From contig DHPL01000014.1 in the NCBI GenBank assembly GCA_002407905.1, positions 1 to 16,380 of the forward strand: a DNA stretch of 16,380 nucleotides. The letters are read 5' to 3'. A model generated the notes under the pieces. The model ran no database searches. It was not told the origin of the DNA and worked only from the letters and a program-made list of their open reading frames with translations. The stretch's first letter is position 1; each line of letters starts with the position of its first letter. Both the position numbers and the translations under genes were made by a program. The DNA is from Anaerolineaceae bacterium UBA5365 (lineage in GTDB: Bacteria > Chloroflexota > Anaerolineae > Anaerolineales > Anaerolineaceae). Of this stretch, positions 14,473 through 16,380 are shown one piece after another.

Positions 14473-15006
14473 TTACTGAGCCCTGGCCCAGGCACAGAGC
14501 GGCAGGACGTTCTCGCGGGCGGTAAAGTCCACGGGGGAAGCGTAAGCTGCCAGGAGTAAACGTCCATCCTCCGGAAGCTCGCCCTTCTTTGCCAGGTTTT
14601 GCAGGCGCTTTTTCATGGCCAGCATCAGCATTTTGTTCACAAAACTGAGCTTCTGATAGTTAAAACCGCCGCGGATATAGAAAAGCGGCACACGGCTTTT
14701 TTGGCCGTCAGTGAGGTTGGCTTTGACGAATTGTTCAACCTGCTCAGGCGTACCTTCAGAGGCCCCGGTGACGAATACCGCGAGCTGCTTGCCCGTGAGT
14801 TCGGGCCGGCGCTGGAACTTCTTCCAGCCTTGGCATGTGCTGGCAAAGAGCCAGCCACCGTAGATCACCAGGTCTGCAGCAGCCAGGGCCTGGGGCGTAA
14901 CCGCCTCCACCGCCGCGGCTTCGCAGCCCAGTTCCTCGGCGATCATCTCCGCGTTCTTGCGGGTGTAACCGCTATCTGAATAATAGACCACCAATGTTTT
15001 CTTCAT
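14473..15006 (-). CDS. flavodoxin-like protein
   Basis: The 177-residue protein begins MKKTLVVYYSDSGYTRKNAEMIA, the first strand and FMN phosphate loop of flavodoxins (S10-T15). IYGGWLFAS (48-56) and FVTGASEG (78-85) fit the two loops around the flavin ring. A C-terminal extension with a Lys/Leu-rich helix (about 120-141) follows. It resembles the HemG/flavodoxin-domain group, which transfers electrons or oxidises substrates through FMN. The frame is open to 15120, but ATG 15006 is chosen because GGGAG lies 9 nt upstream and a TAGAAT box lies at 15027-15032. ATG 15012 would be only 3 nt from that ribosome site. It converges with the kinase-like gene, 30 nt apart, with no clear terminator between. 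Confidence 0.85.
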   Translation of the reverse strand: MKKTLVVYYSDSGYTRKNAEMIAEELGCEAAAVEAVTPQALAAADLVIYGGWLFASTCQGWKKFQRRPELTGKQLAVFVTGASEGTPEQVEQFVKANLTDGQKSRVPLFYIRGGFNYQKLSFVNKMLMLAMKKRLQNLAKKGELPEDGRLLLAAYASPVDFTARENVLPLCAWARAQ

Positions 15007-15026
15007 CACCATTAGCTCCCCGTTAA

Positions 15027-15032
15027 ATTCTA
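15027..15032 (-). promoter_or_regulatory. candidate -10 box (TAGAAT) for the flavodoxin-like gene
   Basis: Read on the minus strand, TAGAAT predicts a start near 15020 and a leader of about 14 nt holding GGGAG. It is the only one of the four TAGAAT boxes in the window that leaves room for a ribosome site. Confidence 0.5.
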
Positions 15033-15124
15033 GCCCGGCGCTTTGGCCCCCATGGGTTCTTAAGGAATACGTTCCCCGAATGAAAGCTCTTGTTAACAAT
15101 GCTTTCGCGGCTAGCCACATCGGC

Positions 15125-15130
15125 TAGAAT
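15125..15130 (+). promoter_or_regulatory. candidate leaderless -10 box (TAGAAT) for the P-loop kinase gene
   Basis: TAGAAT ends 8 nt before ATG 15139, and the CGGA that follows matches the box before 12207. There is no Shine-Dalgarno sequence. The 132-nt divergent interval 15007-15138 also carries the opposite box for the flavodoxin gene. Confidence 0.55.
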
Positions 15131-15138
15131 CGGAACTG

Positions 15139-15621
15139 ATGAGAAGACCTCCGCCCACCTTGCACCTGATGGTTGGTTTGCCCTGCTCCGGGAAAACAAC
15201 GCTTGCCCGGCAGCTGGAAAGGGACAAAAACGCCCTCCTGCTGTCTCCGGACCCCTGGCAGATCGGCATTTTTGGCCAGGATGCCAACGACCCCTTGCAT
15301 GACGAGCGGCACACTTTCATCGAAACCATGCTCTGGCAGATTGCCAAACGGGCGCTTCAATTGGGCACCAGCGTTATCCTGGATTATGGTTTTTGGGCTC
15401 GGGAAGAGCGCGAGTTCTTTCGCCAGCAGGCCAGGGAGCTTGGCGCCCGCAGCGAGATCCATTACCTGGATCTGCCTCGGGAAGAACTTCTGCGCCGTCT
15501 GGCGCTGAGAAATGCCTCTGCCCCGGAAGAGAGTTTCCAGATCCGCCCGGAAAGCATGGAAAATTGGATCGATTTTTTCCAAAAACCGGATCCGGATGAG
15601 CTGCCGCCCCGGGAGCTGTGA
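15139..15621 (+). CDS. AAA_33-type P-loop ATPase/kinase
   Basis: This 160-residue single-domain protein starts with strand and Walker A LMVGLPCSGKTTLA (10-23; K19, T20). SPDPW at 36-40 and ILDYGFW at 80-86 (D82, a Walker B-like Asp) follow, then a lid with repeated Arg (REELLRRLALRNA). This is the pattern of the AAA_33/zeta-toxin-like small kinases (PF13671), which phosphorylate small molecules, nucleosides or antibiotics. No antitoxin-like gene is adjacent, so a toxin role is not supported. The leaderless start at ATG 15139 fits the upstream TAGAAT. The gene is followed directly by the repeat region. Confidence 0.88.
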   Translation: MRRPPPTLHLMVGLPCSGKTTLARQLERDKNALLLSPDPWQIGIFGQDANDPLHDERHTFIETMLWQIAKRALQLGTSVILDYGFWAREEREFFRQQARELGARSEIHYLDLPREELLRRLALRNASAPEESFQIRPESMENWIDFFQKPDPDELPPREL

Positions 15622-15634
15622 TCGAACGGCCTGT

Positions 15635-15647
15635 GTAGGGTGCGTTC
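15635..15647 (+). repeat. half copy of the GTGCGTTC palindrome
   Basis: GTAGGGTGCGTTC is present without its right arm, 10 nt before the first complete palindrome. It looks like a truncated copy of the element at 15658. Confidence 0.7.
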
Positions 15648-15657
15648 CGCTGTAGTA

Positions 15658-15688
15658 GTAGGGTGCGTTCTTCTTTTGAACGCACCAC
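15658..15688 (+). repeat. 31-bp palindromic repeat, copy 1
   Basis: GTAG precedes a perfect 9-bp inverted repeat, GGTGCGTTC (15662-15670) and GAACGCACC (15678-15686), around loop TTCTTTT. It is identical over 31 bp to the copy at 15847. Confidence 0.9.
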
Positions 15689-15715
15689 TATAGCTCCGCT
15701 GTTGAACATACCACC

Positions 15716-15759
15716 GGCAATTCCTCGGATATCGTGCACTCCGCCTTTGTACACACCAC
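15716..15759 (+). repeat. 43-44-bp diverged repeat, copy 1
   Basis: This copy begins GGCAATTCCTCGGAT and continues through GTGCACTCCGC to CACCAC. It aligns with the copies at 15881 and 15927. Its terminal arm is degraded to TGTACACACCAC, and the GTGCACTC segment resembles a decayed left arm of the palindrome. Confidence 0.65.
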
Positions 15760-15846
15760 AACTGCTCCACCTTCGAACGCACCACCAGGGAAAAACCACA
15801 TACCCATTCTTCCGTTCACCAACCACGGAATTCGTGTATGCTACCA

Positions 15847-15877
15847 GTAGGGTGCGTTCTTCTTTTGAACGCACCAC
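15847..15877 (+). repeat. 31-bp palindromic repeat, copy 2
   Basis: This is an exact copy of 15658-15688, with arms 15851-15859 and 15867-15875 and loop TTCTTTT. Identity across 31 bp, amid diverged neighbours, implies recent copying or selection on the hairpin. Confidence 0.9.
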
Positions 15878-15880
15878 CAT

Positions 15881-15923
15881 GGCGATCCCTCGGATGGCGT
15901 GCACTCGGCTTTGAACGCTCCAC
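15881..15923 (+). repeat. 43-44-bp diverged repeat, copy 2
   Basis: GGCGATCCCTCGGATGGC is followed by GTGCACTCGGCTTTGAACGC, which keeps a GTGCxxTC...GAACGC arm pair. The next copy starts 46 bp later. Confidence 0.7.
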
Positions 15924-15926
15924 TAC

Positions 15927-15969
15927 GGCAATTTATCGGGTGGCGTGCACTCCGCTTTGAACGTTCCAC
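15927..15969 (+). repeat. 43-44-bp diverged repeat, copy 3
   Basis: GGCAATTTATCGGGTGGC is followed by GTGCACTCCGCTTTGAACG and TTCCACC. It differs from the preceding copy by scattered substitutions. Confidence 0.7.
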
Positions 15970-16000
15970 CAGGGCAAATCCATGCATCCCTTCTTCTATG

Positions 16001-16380
16001 CGCCAGCGACGGTATTCAGGCATGGATCGATTTTTCCCGGATATTCATGAAGAGGAGACGAGCCCGCTTTGTGCGTTCAAAACCGGAACGCACCTACAAT
16101 TATCTTCTATCTTCGCTAACAACGGTATTCCGGCATGGATCGTTTTTCCCCGGATCTTCATGAAGAAGAGACGAGCCTGCTTTGTGCGTTCAAAATCGGA
16201 ACGCACCCTACAATTATCTTCGCCAGCGACGGTATTAGTGCATACCTTGAATTTTTCCAGATATTCATGACTAAGAGACGGGCTCGCTTTGTGCGTTCAA
16301 AACCGGAACGCACCCTACAATTAACTTCGCCAGCGACGGTATTCGGGCATGCCTTGATTTCCAGATTTCTCACGAAGAAC
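16001..16380 (+). repeat. tandem repeat array, about 107-bp unit, 3.5 copies, truncated by window end
   Basis: Units begin at 16001 (113 bp), 16114 (107 bp), 16221 (107 bp) and 16328 (53 bp visible). Each opens with CGCCAGCGACGGTATT or a variant and runs through TTCATGAAGA-like and AGAGACG segments. Each complete unit then carries a hairpin GTGCGTTC-N7-GAACGCAC at 16071-16093, 16184-16206 and 16291-16313, with loops AAAACCG, AAAATCG and AAAACCG. A CCTACAATTA segment ends the unit. The palindrome arms are conserved in all three while the region after GGTATT varies most. Confidence 0.88.

Larger units (their letters stand above)
15622..16380. other. long gene-free region filled with diverged palindromic repeats
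   Basis: No convincing gene lies in these 759 bp. Frames that cross it read through repeat copies in several phases, lack ribosome sites and give different low-quality proteins on both strands. Composition is less GC-rich than the genes to the left. All parts share the core GTGCGTTC and its complement GAACGCAC. The repeat continues past the end of the window. Confidence 0.8.

Noticed and set aside
15139..15621. Zeta-type toxin of a toxin-antitoxin pair.
   Set aside because: The fold class is related, but no small antitoxin gene lies beside it and the protein looks like a generic AAA_33 kinase.
15663..16270. Open frames on both strands across the repeat region.
   Set aside because: They pass through the same repeat in different phases, lack ribosome sites, and have no recognisable domains.
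15622..16380. CRISPR array.
   Set aside because: Unit length is about 107 bp, the segments between hairpins are themselves similar and not unique spacers, and no cas gene is present.

Overview
The window looks like chromosomal DNA of a Chloroflexota bacterium, most likely class Anaerolineae. The reasons are GC-rich coding sequence, exported proteins with Thr/Pro-rich linkers, several genes whose -10 box sits 6-8 nt before the start codon (leaderless expression), and the overall gene set. This placement is inferred from style; no rRNA or other marker gene is present.

Layout. Positions 1-1500 are mostly minus strand: two tandem tRNA-Ala genes (anticodons GGC and CGC) with their own promoter and terminator, a CPBP/CAAX-type membrane protease, and a 41-residue Lys-rich small protein with a strong ribosome binding site, a -10 box and a terminator. 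Positions 1694-8222 are a plus-strand block: a membrane-anchored Thr/Pro-rich protein, three tandem M42 metallo-aminopeptidases 2 bp or less apart, a family-1 solute-binding lipoprotein, a translationally coupled two-TM protein, and an M24 Xaa-Pro peptidase. Together they suggest a peptide-handling locus. A major facilitator transporter follows at 8295-9503.

Positions 9508-12104 hold the best regulatory feature. A minus-strand polar amino-acid ABC transporter (binding protein, permease, ATPase, overlapping by 1 and 4 nt) lies behind a sigma-70-type promoter, a lysine riboswitch (L box) and an intrinsic terminator. The terminator overlaps a segment complementary to the 3' strand of riboswitch stem P1, which gives a standard transcription-attenuation switch. 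The transporter is therefore very probably a lysine importer.

Positions 12207-14442 are a plus-strand trio: a PlsC-like acyltransferase, a metallo-beta-lactamase-fold hydrolase, and a thymidylate-kinase-like protein with a degenerate P-loop. A flavodoxin-like protein (minus) and an AAA_33-type P-loop kinase (plus) are divergent around 15007-15138. From 15622 to the end there is no gene. This stretch is filled with diverged palindromic repeats built on GTGCGTTC...GAACGCAC, including about three and a half tandem copies of a roughly 107-bp unit.

No CRISPR array, insertion sequence, prophage or defence system is visible. The items most worth following are the lysine riboswitch operon, the recurrent TAGAAT leaderless promoter, the peptidase block with its orphan binding protein, the degenerate-P-loop kinase-like protein, and the repeat array.
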